From Desulfurococcales archaeon (GTDB lineage: Archaea; Thermoproteota; Thermoprotei_A; CAZTBM01; SZUA-1508): 11,717 nt of DNA. Each line of letters starts with the position of its first letter. The stretch's first letter is position 1. The translations under genes and the position numbers were made by a program. This document shows, in pieces, positions 1 through 6,010 of this stretch. The notes beneath the pieces are model-generated. The model ran no database searches, was not told the origin of the DNA, and saw nothing but the letters and a program-made list of their open reading frames with translations. The DNA is taken from positions 1 through 11,717 of the forward strand of contig DQVH01000107.1 in NCBI GenBank assembly GCA_015661855.1, in the 5' to 3' direction.

Positions 1-1002
1 ATGGACTTCTCAATTAAATGTGTTAAGTCAGCTACTAAGAGGAGTATACTTATATCGTTTTATGGGTCATTTCATGGAACAACATATGCTTCAACAGCTA
101 TTTCACCTGTAACTAGTAGTATGCGTAGAGGTCTTGAACCACTAGTACCATCAGTATACTACTCCTACTTTCCCGACTGTCTAAGGTGTCCTATGAAACA
201 ACACTACCCTGAGTGTGGTATAGCATGCTTCTCTACACTAGAACATCTACTCCAGTATGTTGTAGATCCTGACAATGTAGCTGGAGTATTCCTTGAACCT
301 ATACAGGGTGATGCTGGTGTAATAGTTCCACCAAGAGAGTACATTGTGAAGTTGAGAAGTCTATGTAGTGAGTACAATATACCATTAATAGTAGATGAAA
401 TTCAGACAGGACTAGGTAGAGTTGGATACTGGTTTGCTGTAAACTACTTTAACATCGAGCCTGACCTAATAGTTCTAGGTAAATCTCTAGGTGGAGGTTT
501 ACCACTATCAGCTATTATTGGTAGAGCTGAAATAATGGATCGATGGGAGGGCTATGCTGAAATGACTAGTATGGCCGGTCATACATTATCCTGTGTAGCA
601 GCATTAGCTAACATAGAATACATTGAGAGAAATAATTTAGTTGAAGAGGCTAAAAGAAAGGGTGAATACTTACGTAAAAGACTTTTAGAGTTAAAGGATA
701 AACATGATATTGTAGGTGATATTAGGGGTTTAGGTTTACTATACGGTGTTGACATAGTTAAAGACAAGTACTCTCTTAATCCTGATAGGAAAGCTGCATT
801 AAAGATTGTATGGAGGGCTTGGGAGTTAGGCTTACTAACTATGACTATAGGTAAGTATGGTAACGTTATTAGGATAATACCCCCACTAACAATAACACTT
901 GAGGATCTGGATAGAGGAGTAGATATACTTGACCAGGCAATAGCAGATGTTGTTAAGGGTAGAGTGGATGATAGGGTTTTAGAGTTTATGAGGGGTTGGT
1001 AA
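1..1002 (+). CDS. Class III (PLP) aminotransferase, 5'-truncated
   Basis: This is the C-terminal three quarters of a fold-type I, class III aminotransferase (4-aminobutyrate/ornithine aminotransferase or amino-acid racemase group), a cytosolic PLP enzyme. The visible signatures are GSFHGTT (22-28), EPIQGDAGV (99-107), the cofactor-binding VDEIQTGLGRVG (131-142) and the Schiff-base lysine K161 in LGKSLGGGLP. Only 333 residues are present against roughly 430-450 for the family, and the first visible residues already align with the stretch just before the HGTT motif. The ATG at base 1 is therefore probably an internal Met at the window edge rather than the start. A cysteine cluster (C60, C63, C72, C76) lies in the variable segment after the HGTT motif; I recall similar Cys-rich segments in other archaeal members. 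The exact substrate cannot be read from the sequence. The last 24 bp overlap the convergent glycosylase gene. Confidence 0.9.
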   Translation: MDFSIKCVKSATKRSILISFYGSFHGTTYASTAISPVTSSMRRGLEPLVPSVYYSYFPDCLRCPMKQHYPECGIACFSTLEHLLQYVVDPDNVAGVFLEPIQGDAGVIVPPREYIVKLRSLCSEYNIPLIVDEIQTGLGRVGYWFAVNYFNIEPDLIVLGKSLGGGLPLSAIIGRAEIMDRWEGYAEMTSMAGHTLSCVAALANIEYIERNNLVEEAKRKGEYLRKRLLELKDKHDIVGDIRGLGLLYGVDIVKDKYSLNPDRKAALKIVWRAWELGLLTMTIGKYGNVIRIIPPLTITLEDLDRGVDILDQAIADVVKGRVDDRVLEFMRGW

Positions 1003-1932
1003 ACTACATTCAACTCTAAGGGGGCACTCTAAACATCTACCCTTACTACAATACTCTTTGTCATGAACATATGCTACTGTTTGAATCCATCCACTAAGTG
1101 ATTTAAAGTATTTAATTGACAGACTATATAGACAGCTAGATGTGTGAGGGCAAACATCACAATAATATTTAGAGCATAAACTCTTACTAGGTATATGCTT
1201 ATAATCTACTAGGTGTAAGCGTTTAGTAAATCTCTGAAAATGTATATCACATGGAGTACTTTGCGTCATTCTTGAGGAGAACAGTATAAATGCGTCAGCT
1301 GATTTTACACCAAACCATTTTATTCTTAGTAGGGTCCTTCTTAAACTTGCTAGATTACATTCACTATAGTACTTGTCTATGACACTCTTTAACTCTAAGT
1401 AGCCTCTCAATATCTCATTTAACTGTTTAACCTGATAGCTTGTAGCTATACTTTCTAAGTTCAAACCTAGTATATCACCTATATCCTTGATTGTACTGAA
1501 TATTCTTCTACACCATCTAACAGTATTTCTATGGAAGTCTGTTCTACGGGATAGAGCTACCGATACGAGTATGTAGTCTCTCTCAACTCTATTTATTGAA
1601 AGTCTTAAACAACTGTATACTTCAATTATACGTTCTAGTCTACTCCTAATACTTCTAGGTAGTTTATCGTAGTATTCTAGTGGGTTAAACCATAACCCAG
1701 TTATATCGAGTACGTATTCATAGTCTAGTTTAGAGTTATCGGTACACTTAACCTCAATAAACCCTCTTCTATCGACTTTGAGAGTTAACTTTATATCACC
1801 ATACCTTTTAACCCACTTATCTCTACTAACTTGCTCAAAAAATACATAATTGAATGATGGGTATAGTGTTAATGTGAAATCGTATTTCTCTCTACCATAT
1901 TCTACTCTAATTATCGACATAACATATACCAC
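979..1932 (-). CDS. HhH-GPD DNA glycosylase/AP lyase with two Cys4 motifs
   Basis: This is a base-excision repair enzyme of the helix-hairpin-helix GPD superfamily (OGG1/endonuclease III relatives). Residues 1-120 are a beta-rich N-terminal region reminiscent of the OGG N-terminal domain. They are followed by SRRTDFHRN (128-136), the hairpin FGVKSADAF (207-215) with candidate Schiff-base lysine K210, and PCDIHFQRF (227-235) with candidate catalytic D229. The K-to-D spacing of 19 is close to that of bifunctional glycosylase/lyases. Two cysteine sets of identical spacing follow: C253-x4-C-x2-C-x5-C267 and C295-x4-C-x2-C-x5-C309. Each resembles the C-terminal [4Fe-4S] loop of endonuclease III, which has C-x6-C-x2-C-x5-C. 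The called start is GTG at 1932, and ATG at 1920 (residue 5) is a good alternative. The gene diverges from the B3/B4 gene and its 3' end overlaps the aminotransferase by 24 bp. The substrate (8-oxoguanine, alkylated base or other) is not determinable here. Confidence 0.85.
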   Translation of the reverse strand: MVYVMSIIRVEYGREKYDFTLTLYPSFNYVFFEQVSRDKWVKRYGDIKLTLKVDRRGFIEVKCTDNSKLDYEYVLDITGLWFNPLEYYDKLPRSIRSRLERIIEVYSCLRLSINRVERDYILVSVALSRRTDFHRNTVRWCRRIFSTIKDIGDILGLNLESIATSYQVKQLNEILRGYLELKSVIDKYYSECNLASLRRTLLRIKWFGVKSADAFILFSSRMTQSTPCDIHFQRFTKRLHLVDYKHIPSKSLCSKYYCDVCPHTSSCLYSLSIKYFKSLSGWIQTVAYVHDKEYCSKGRCLECPLRVECSLPTPHKL

Positions 1933-1958
1933 ACTATAATCTCAGTATAGTAGAAACA

Positions 1959-1967
1959 ATAAATTTA
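1959..1967 (-). promoter_or_regulatory. TATA-like box of the glycosylase gene
   Basis: On the minus strand this reads TAAATTTAT, centred about 30 bases before the GTG at 1932 and 43 before the ATG at 1920. Archaeal transcription usually starts about 25 bases after the TATA centre, so the transcript would be leaderless or nearly so on the GTG, or carry a leader of about 15 nt to the ATG. Confidence 0.4.
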
Positions 1968-1969
1968 CC

Positions 1970-1976
1970 TTTATAG
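1970..1976 (+). promoter_or_regulatory. TATA box of the B3/B4 gene
   Basis: TTTATAG is centred 25 bases before the ATG at 1998, the classic geometry for a leaderless or very short-leader archaeal mRNA. AGGTG at 1988-1992, five bases from the ATG, could also act as a ribosome binding site. Only 65 bp separate this gene from the divergent glycosylase gene, so both promoters are packed into one region. Confidence 0.5.
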
Positions 1977-1997
1977 TAGTGTTCTATAGGTGTCTAA

Positions 1998-2672
1998 ATG
2001 ATAAGGGATATTATAGTGTTAAGTGATGTTAAAGCTAAGGGCGTATTTATAGCATATGCTCAGGTAGTAGGGGTTACAGTTAAAGAGTCTAGTAGTGAGA
2101 TACGTAAGCTCTATGAGAGTGTTAAGAGGAAAATTCTATCAACATACACTCTAGAATCTCTCAAAGAGAACCCTATAGTTAAGGCTTATAGAAGGTTCTA
2201 TTGGAGTATAGGTATCGACCCTACAAAGCAGAGACCTAGTAGTGAAGCTCTTATACGTAGAATACTTAGAGGCTTAGATATACCATTCATAAACAATGTT
2301 GTCGATATAGGTAACATTGTTAGCGTAGAGACATTAATACCTATTGGGATATATGACTTAGATAAAATTAAAGGTGAAGTACTATACCTTAGAATGTCTA
2401 GAAGTGGTGAAGTATTTCATCCTATAGGTGGTAGCGTAGAAGTGTTAGATAGTGGTCAAATAGTACTAGCTGACAATGAGAAGATACTACACGTATACCC
2501 ACATAGAGATAGTGAATTTACAAAGGTGACCAAGAGTACAAGGAATATACTAATCATATCATGTGGTGTATCAGGGGTTAACAGGAGTCTAGTACGTGAA
2601 GCTCTAGATAAGGTAGTTCAGAATATAGTTAGGTATGCTGGAGGAGAACTTATAGGTGTTAGAGTAGTATAG
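1998..2672 (+). CDS. Stand-alone B3/B4 tRNA-binding domain protein
   Basis: This is a 224-residue protein made almost entirely of the B3/B4 domain, the fold that in the beta subunit of phenylalanyl-tRNA synthetase hydrolyses mischarged Tyr-tRNA(Phe). The family-type segments are YRRFYWSIGIDPTKQRPSSE (64-83), the following helix LIRRILRGLDIP, and NVVDIGNIVSVETLIPIGIY (100-119). A beta-rich second half with RMSRSGEVFHPIGG (132-145) completes it. There is no synthetase catalytic domain and no membrane segment, so it is a cytosolic free-standing form (COG3382-like). A role in tRNA quality control is inferred from the fold; the substrate of the archaeal free-standing proteins is not something I can state. 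Its promoter gives a nearly leaderless mRNA, and the 3' flank carries a C/D box sRNA from base 2687. Confidence 0.85.
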   Translation: MIRDIIVLSDVKAKGVFIAYAQVVGVTVKESSSEIRKLYESVKRKILSTYTLESLKENPIVKAYRRFYWSIGIDPTKQRPSSEALIRRILRGLDIPFINNVVDIGNIVSVETLIPIGIYDLDKIKGEVLYLRMSRSGEVFHPIGGSVEVLDSGQIVLADNEKILHVYPHRDSEFTKVTKSTRNILIISCGVSGVNRSLVREALDKVVQNIVRYAGGELIGVRVV

Positions 2673-2686
2673 TTAAACACGAGTAA

Positions 2687-2736
2687 GTGATGAGTGCATG
2701 TCAGTCTGAAATGTGATGATCACGGCCGTGAGCTGA
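2687..2736 (+). ncRNA. C/D box methylation-guide sRNA
   Basis: All four boxes are present with archaeal spacing. Box C is GTGATGA (2687-2693), followed by a 12-nt guide GTGCATGTCAGT (2694-2705), box D' CTGA (2706-2709), a 3-nt spacer, box C' GTGATGA (2713-2719), a 13-nt guide TCACGGCCGTGAG (2720-2732) and box D CTGA (2733-2736). Such RNAs assemble with L7Ae, Nop5 and fibrillarin and direct 2'-O-methylation of the target base paired to the fifth guide base before D or D'. Predicted targets are ACTGACATGCAC (fifth base A) and CTCACGGCCGTGA (fifth base C). It lies in the 125-bp gap between the B3/B4 and flavoenzyme genes. It may be processed from B3/B4 read-through or made from a CTTATAGG box near 2649. 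I see no strong closing stem. Confidence 0.82.
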
Positions 2737-2739
2737 AAC

Positions 2740-2747
2740 ATTTAATA
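2740..2747 (+). promoter_or_regulatory. TATA-like box of the flavoenzyme gene
   Basis: ATTTAATA begins four bases after box D of the sRNA. Transcription starting about 25 bases downstream (near 2769) would give a leader of about 28 nt containing the purine run AAGGGG (2781-2786), 11 bases before the GTG start at 2798. Confidence 0.35.
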
Positions 2748-2797
2748 GGAAATAAAGTTAACTAATCCTCAAAGCTGCCTAAGGGGTAGATCTATTC

Positions 2798-4144
2798 GTG
2801 AGAATAGTCGTTATAGGTTATGGTACTGCTGGTATGACAGCAGCATCATACGCAAAACTTGTTAATAGAAGAGCTGAAGTTGTAGCTTTTGAGAAACGTA
2901 GTTACGCTGTATATCATCCATGCTCTATACCTGACGTTCTAGCGGGAACTATTGATAGCTGGGATAAGCTTAGAGAGTCTGCAGTAAAAATGCCAGGTTT
3001 AACTGTATATACTGGTACAGAAGTATATGATATAGATCACAATAATAGGATTGTGTATGCTAGAAGAGTTAAAGATGGTAGTGAACTAAAAATTGAATAT
3101 GATAAACTAATTTTAGCTACAGGATCTAAACCTAGATTACCAAGAGGTATACCAGGTTTAGATTTAGAGGGCGTATTCACGATTAAGACTGTTGAAGATG
3201 GTGAAAAACTTGACAAGTGGGTAAAGAGTTCAAATAGAGTAGTAGTTGTTGGTGGAGGAGCTATTGGAGTAGAGGTTGCATCAGCTCTTGCTAAGAGGGG
3301 ATTAAATGTAACACTAGTCGAAATGACAAAGTATATTGCTGGTAGAATACTGGATAGTGATATGTCATTGAAAATTACGAAAATGCTTAGAGAGAGGGGG
3401 ATAAGGGTTGTTACTGAGGATACTATTGCTGAAATAAAGGGTAAGGATAGTGTTGAGAAGGTTGTAACCGGTAAAGGCGAGGTTTACGATGCCGATGCAG
3501 TAGTCTTTACCATTGGTATGGTAGCTGACACAACACTAGCTAAAAGGATTGGAGTAGAGATTACTGAGAGAGGTTTAGTCAGGGTTAACGATAGAATGGA
3601 GACTTCAGTTAAAGACGTATATGCGGCAGGAGATATAGTTGAAGTTAAAGATTTAATCACAGGAAAACCTACAGTTCTACAGTTAGCTAGTGTAGCTTTT
3701 AGAGAGGGTAGAGTTGCAGGAATTAATGCTGCTGGAGGTAACGCTGTATTTCCAGGTGCAATAAAGAACATTATAGTACATACACCATGGTTCTATTTTG
3801 GTGGAGTCGGGTTAACAAGTGATGAAGCTTCAGCAGCAGGCTTTAACGTAATCTCAACTACAGTATCTACATGGGTTAAACCTGAATTCTATAGAGACTC
3901 AACAAGAATAACGGTAAAGCTAATAGTTGACGCCGATAGTAGTAGAGTTCTCGGAGTACAAGTAATTGGAGAGTATGGTGTTGAAAAGGAGTTAAATATG
4001 GCCTCAACGATAATAAAGAATCGTATGGGAGTTAGTGATATACTTGATATCGATATAGCTTATACACCAAAAGTATCTGATGTCTATGATCCACTACATG
4101 TAGCTGCTGAAGCTATATTGAGGAAGCTGAAGAGGTATAGGTAG
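2798..4144 (+). CDS. CoA-disulfide reductase / NADH oxidase-type flavoprotein
   Basis: This is a cytosolic FAD-dependent pyridine nucleotide-disulfide oxidoreductase of the CoA-disulfide reductase, NADH oxidase and persulfide reductase branch. The N-terminal FAD Rossmann motif is VVIGYGTAGM (4-13). The single redox cysteine C42 in YHPCSIPDVLAG sits where CoA-disulfide reductases have theirs. LILATGSKPRLP lies at 104-115, the NAD(P)H-binding motif VVVGGGAIGVEVA at 149-161, and the second FAD motif VYAAGDI at 274-280. The dimerisation domain fills residues 325-448 and ends in AYTPKVSDVYDP (421-432), with tyrosines Y422 and Y430 in the region where CoADRs carry conserved tyrosines. The length of 448 is normal. 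The start is GTG at 2798, whose first codons encode the FAD motif directly. Whether it reduces CoA disulfide, sulfur/persulfide or oxygen cannot be decided from sequence. A pyrimidine-rich stretch follows the gene. Confidence 0.88.
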   Translation: MRIVVIGYGTAGMTAASYAKLVNRRAEVVAFEKRSYAVYHPCSIPDVLAGTIDSWDKLRESAVKMPGLTVYTGTEVYDIDHNNRIVYARRVKDGSELKIEYDKLILATGSKPRLPRGIPGLDLEGVFTIKTVEDGEKLDKWVKSSNRVVVVGGGAIGVEVASALAKRGLNVTLVEMTKYIAGRILDSDMSLKITKMLRERGIRVVTEDTIAEIKGKDSVEKVVTGKGEVYDADAVVFTIGMVADTTLAKRIGVEITERGLVRVNDRMETSVKDVYAAGDIVEVKDLITGKPTVLQLASVAFREGRVAGINAAGGNAVFPGAIKNIIVHTPWFYFGGVGLTSDEASAAGFNVISTTVSTWVKPEFYRDSTRITVKLIVDADSSRVLGVQVIGEYGVEKELNMASTIIKNRMGVSDILDIDIAYTPKVSDVYDPLHVAAEAILRKLKRYR

Positions 4145-4150
4145 TTTAAG

Positions 4151-4183
4151 TATTCTACTTTCTTTCTTCTCTCCTACTTTTTT
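4151..4183 (+). terminator. T-rich termination tract after the flavoenzyme gene
   Basis: The tract is pyrimidine-rich with repeated T runs (CTTTCTTTCTTCT and then a T6 run at 4178-4183). It starts about 10 bases after the flavoenzyme stop codon and runs into the 3' end of the convergent flavin reductase gene. T tracts without a hairpin are the usual archaeal termination signal. Confidence 0.5.
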
Positions 4184-4752
4184 CTGGTCAACGATATACT
4201 TTTTGCAAATACAAACTTACTTTCAGGTTTTGTAAAGGCTTTACCAACAACATGTAATGGTATTAAAGCTACTCTTAAATCCCAACCATACCTTACATTA
4301 TAATATTTTTCTTCAACTTCAGCATAAACTATATCTGCAATATACAGGACCTCCTCATTACAGTCTACTTTATTTGTGACAGTACACTCAATATGGCCCA
4401 TAGATTCGGTAATGTATGGTGCATTTACTTTCTTACCCTTAGCAATACTCCACTTAACACTAGCTAGTTTATCGATATTTCTGCCACTAACAGATCCAAC
4501 ATAGAATATCTTGTCTATATCATTAGATGACATAATGTTAACTGTAAACTCACCATACTTCTCAATTAAATTATACGTGTAATTACCCTTCCACATAGCT
4601 AAGGCTAGTTTTGGTGGTTCATCGGAAACTGGTGAGACCCATGATGCAGCCATGACATTAACTTCTTTATCAAACCTACCTGCAGCAATAACATATACTG
4701 GTCGTGGATGGAGAAGTTTATATTGGTCTTTCTTAACTTCAATCCTAACCAT
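4174..4752 (-). CDS. Flavin reductase-like FMN-binding protein
   Basis: This 192-residue protein has the split-barrel fold of the flavin reductase-like domain (COG1853 type), which binds FMN and in characterised members either reduces flavin with NAD(P)H or serves as an electron carrier. The typical N-terminal segment KLLHPRPVYVIAA (12-24) is followed by VNVMAASWVSPVSDEPPKLA (31-50), the region that contacts the flavin phosphate in this family. After these come YNLIEKYGEFTVNIMS (60-75) and a C-terminal strand with IPLHVVGKAF (164-173). The length is typical and there is no signal peptide or membrane segment. It starts with ATG at 4752, with AAGGTG at 4761-4766 on the coding strand as a weak ribosome binding site. 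It converges on the flavoenzyme gene and diverges from the HAD gene. A shared redox role with the neighbouring flavoenzyme is possible but unproven. Confidence 0.85.
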   Translation of the reverse strand: MVRIEVKKDQYKLLHPRPVYVIAAGRFDKEVNVMAASWVSPVSDEPPKLALAMWKGNYTYNLIEKYGEFTVNIMSSNDIDKIFYVGSVSGRNIDKLASVKWSIAKGKKVNAPYITESMGHIECTVTNKVDCNEEVLYIADIVYAEVEEKYYNVRYGWDLRVALIPLHVVGKAFTKPESKFVFAKSISLTRKK

Positions 4753-4842
4753 AACCCGTACACCTTATACTATGAGTAGATAAAATAATAACCCTCTATT
4801 CACCTATAAGTTGGGAACGTAGTAATATAAGTATAGTGGGTT
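4753..4842. promoter_or_regulatory. Divergent promoter region, flavin reductase / HAD genes
   Basis: These 90 AT-rich bases separate two genes that start in opposite directions. On the plus strand CCTATAAG (4803-4810) would place a start near 4833, about 10-16 bases before the HAD gene. On the minus strand ATTATTTTATC (4779-4789) would place one near 4758, just before the flavin reductase ATG. No clear operator dyad is seen. Confidence 0.4.
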
Positions 4843-5550
4843 ATGGGTATGATTAAAGCGGTATTCTTTGATTTCGATGGAACACTAGTTGACTACGATT
4901 CGGTATTGGGGAGAGCATGTGAAATGGCTGCTCTAACACTTAAGAATATTCTTAGGGGGAAGGGTATTGAGGTAAGTTATAACATATTACTCGACCTTGT
5001 CTTTAGTGTTGAACGTAGATACGCTAAGACAACACTTGTAGATAGGAATGAGTGGTGGAAGATTATATTAAGGGAGCTAAATATTCCTACCACTCTATCA
5101 AGTGAGGAGTTAAATAGGGTTACATTAGCCTACTGGTCTGAAATAATGAAGGCAAAACCATTCAGTAATGTCGAGTATACACTTAAATACTTAAAGTCGA
5201 AGGGTTACAAGCTTGGCATTATAACTAATACTGATGGCCTACATAGTATGAAGAGGACACGTATAAAGAGAAGTGGCTTAATGGGATACTTTGATTTAGT
5301 AATAGTAGCAGGTGAAGACACTGAGAAGCAAAAACCCGATCCAGAACCATTCCTTAAAGCTGTAAAGGAATTCAACTTAACCCCTTCAGAGTGTGTAATG
5401 GTCGGTGATACACTATCATCAGATATTGAGGGAGCTAAACGTGTAGGACTAATAACAGTATACATTAGAAGGGGTAGATTGAGAACGGATAGTGAGTCTA
5501 TAGCAGACTATGTAATAGACGATATAGTGGAATTAACGAGACTACTATAA
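4843..5550 (+). CDS. HAD superfamily subfamily IA hydrolase
   Basis: This is a 235-residue haloacid dehalogenase-fold phosphatase, cytosolic and Mg-dependent by family. Motif I is FFDFDGTLVD (8-17) with nucleophile D10 and acid/base D12. Motif II is IITNTDG (126-132) with T128. The motif III lysine is K164 in KQKPDPEPF, and motif IV is MVGDTLSSDIEGAK (186-199) with D189 and D194. The alpha-helical cap (about residues 20-105) follows motif I, as in subfamily IA (phosphoglycolate phosphatase and archaeal relatives). All catalytic residues are present. The called start is ATG at 4843. ATG at 4849 gives MIKAVFFDFDG, the more usual family N-terminus, and may be the real one. The substrate is unknown, since members act on phosphoglycolate, nucleotides or other small phosphates. 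A T-rich tract follows the stop codon. Confidence 0.88.
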   Translation: MGMIKAVFFDFDGTLVDYDSVLGRACEMAALTLKNILRGKGIEVSYNILLDLVFSVERRYAKTTLVDRNEWWKIILRELNIPTTLSSEELNRVTLAYWSEIMKAKPFSNVEYTLKYLKSKGYKLGIITNTDGLHSMKRTRIKRSGLMGYFDLVIVAGEDTEKQKPDPEPFLKAVKEFNLTPSECVMVGDTLSSDIEGAKRVGLITVYIRRGRLRTDSESIADYVIDDIVELTRLL

Positions 5551-5552
5551 AT

Positions 5553-5569
5553 AGTATTTTTAGCTTTTA
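5553..5569 (+). terminator. T-rich terminator after the HAD gene
   Basis: AGTATTTTTAGCTTTTA lies in the 21-bp gap between the HAD stop codon and the convergent unknown gene. Two short T runs fit hairpin-independent archaeal termination. Confidence 0.45.
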
Positions 5570-5571
5570 CA

Positions 5572-5973
5572 CTATAATCCAATAAGTTTACCTCTAGGTA
5601 GTTTGAGTTTCTCCCCAATAAATTGTTTAGCAAAACATATTATTATTTCCCTTGTATCATTAACGTCAGTGTTAGCTATAACGAGCATTGATAAAGGGTA
5701 CACTTCAAATATGTACTCTCTATAGTCGTTAAGCTCTACACCTATATAGTAGAAGGTGTACCAACATCCATTACAGAACATTCTCCCAGTAGCATATTTG
5801 AAGCACTTAATCTCGTAGTTAAAGAGTTGTTTAAGTTTTTCGAGGAGAGATTCACTACCGATTGATAGTTTTCTCTCTAAAATATTAAACTCTGATTCAT
5901 CAAATTCAACAATACCAAATGTTCTATCTAGATCAGTAAACCTATATATACTTAGTTTCAACTGTGAGTACAC
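5572..5973 (-). CDS. Small hypothetical protein with CxxC motif
   Basis: I do not recognise a family. The 133-residue product has no signal peptide or obvious membrane helix. It contains many aromatics and alternating beta-like stretches, such as LKLSIYRF (5-12) and YTFYYIGVEL (72-81). A small cysteine group lies in its centre: C57, then C67-N-G-C70 before a tryptophan, a layout that could bind a metal but is too sparse to prove it. A fourth cysteine, C113, lies in the C-terminal part. The start is GTG at 5973, supported by AGAGGA at 5982-5987 on the coding strand, eight bases upstream. The gene sits between the convergent HAD gene and the divergent methionine synthase-like gene. Codon use matches the neighbours, and the frame is open over a whole inter-gene interval with a ribosome binding site, so I take it as real. 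It is probably lineage-restricted. Confidence 0.6.
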   Translation of the reverse strand: MYSQLKLSIYRFTDLDRTFGIVEFDESEFNILERKLSIGSESLLEKLKQLFNYEIKCFKYATGRMFCNGCWYTFYYIGVELNDYREYIFEVYPLSMLVIANTDVNDTREIIICFAKQFIGEKLKLPRGKLIGL

Positions 5974-6010
5974 CTAGTATATCCTCTACGTTTAGAAAAC
6001 CATAAGAATT

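Noticed and set aside
579..1013. Minus-strand open frame of 144 codons
   Set aside because: It is antisense to the aminotransferase, its product is Ser/Leu/Thr-rich without domain features, and it also collides with the end of the glycosylase gene.
2673..2797. Possible tRNA or riboswitch in the intergenic gap
   Set aside because: No cloverleaf, T-loop or anticodon arm can be drawn. The structure is explained by the C/D box sRNA.
3484..3771. Minus-strand open frame of 95 codons in the flavoenzyme gene
   Set aside because: Its frame is a shadow of conserved FAD/NAD domain codons and its product has no recognisable features.
3819..3825. GTGATGA, a box C-like word in the flavoenzyme gene
   Set aside because: It lies in the middle of well-conserved coding sequence, and the following bases do not give a D', C' and D set with guide-length spacing.
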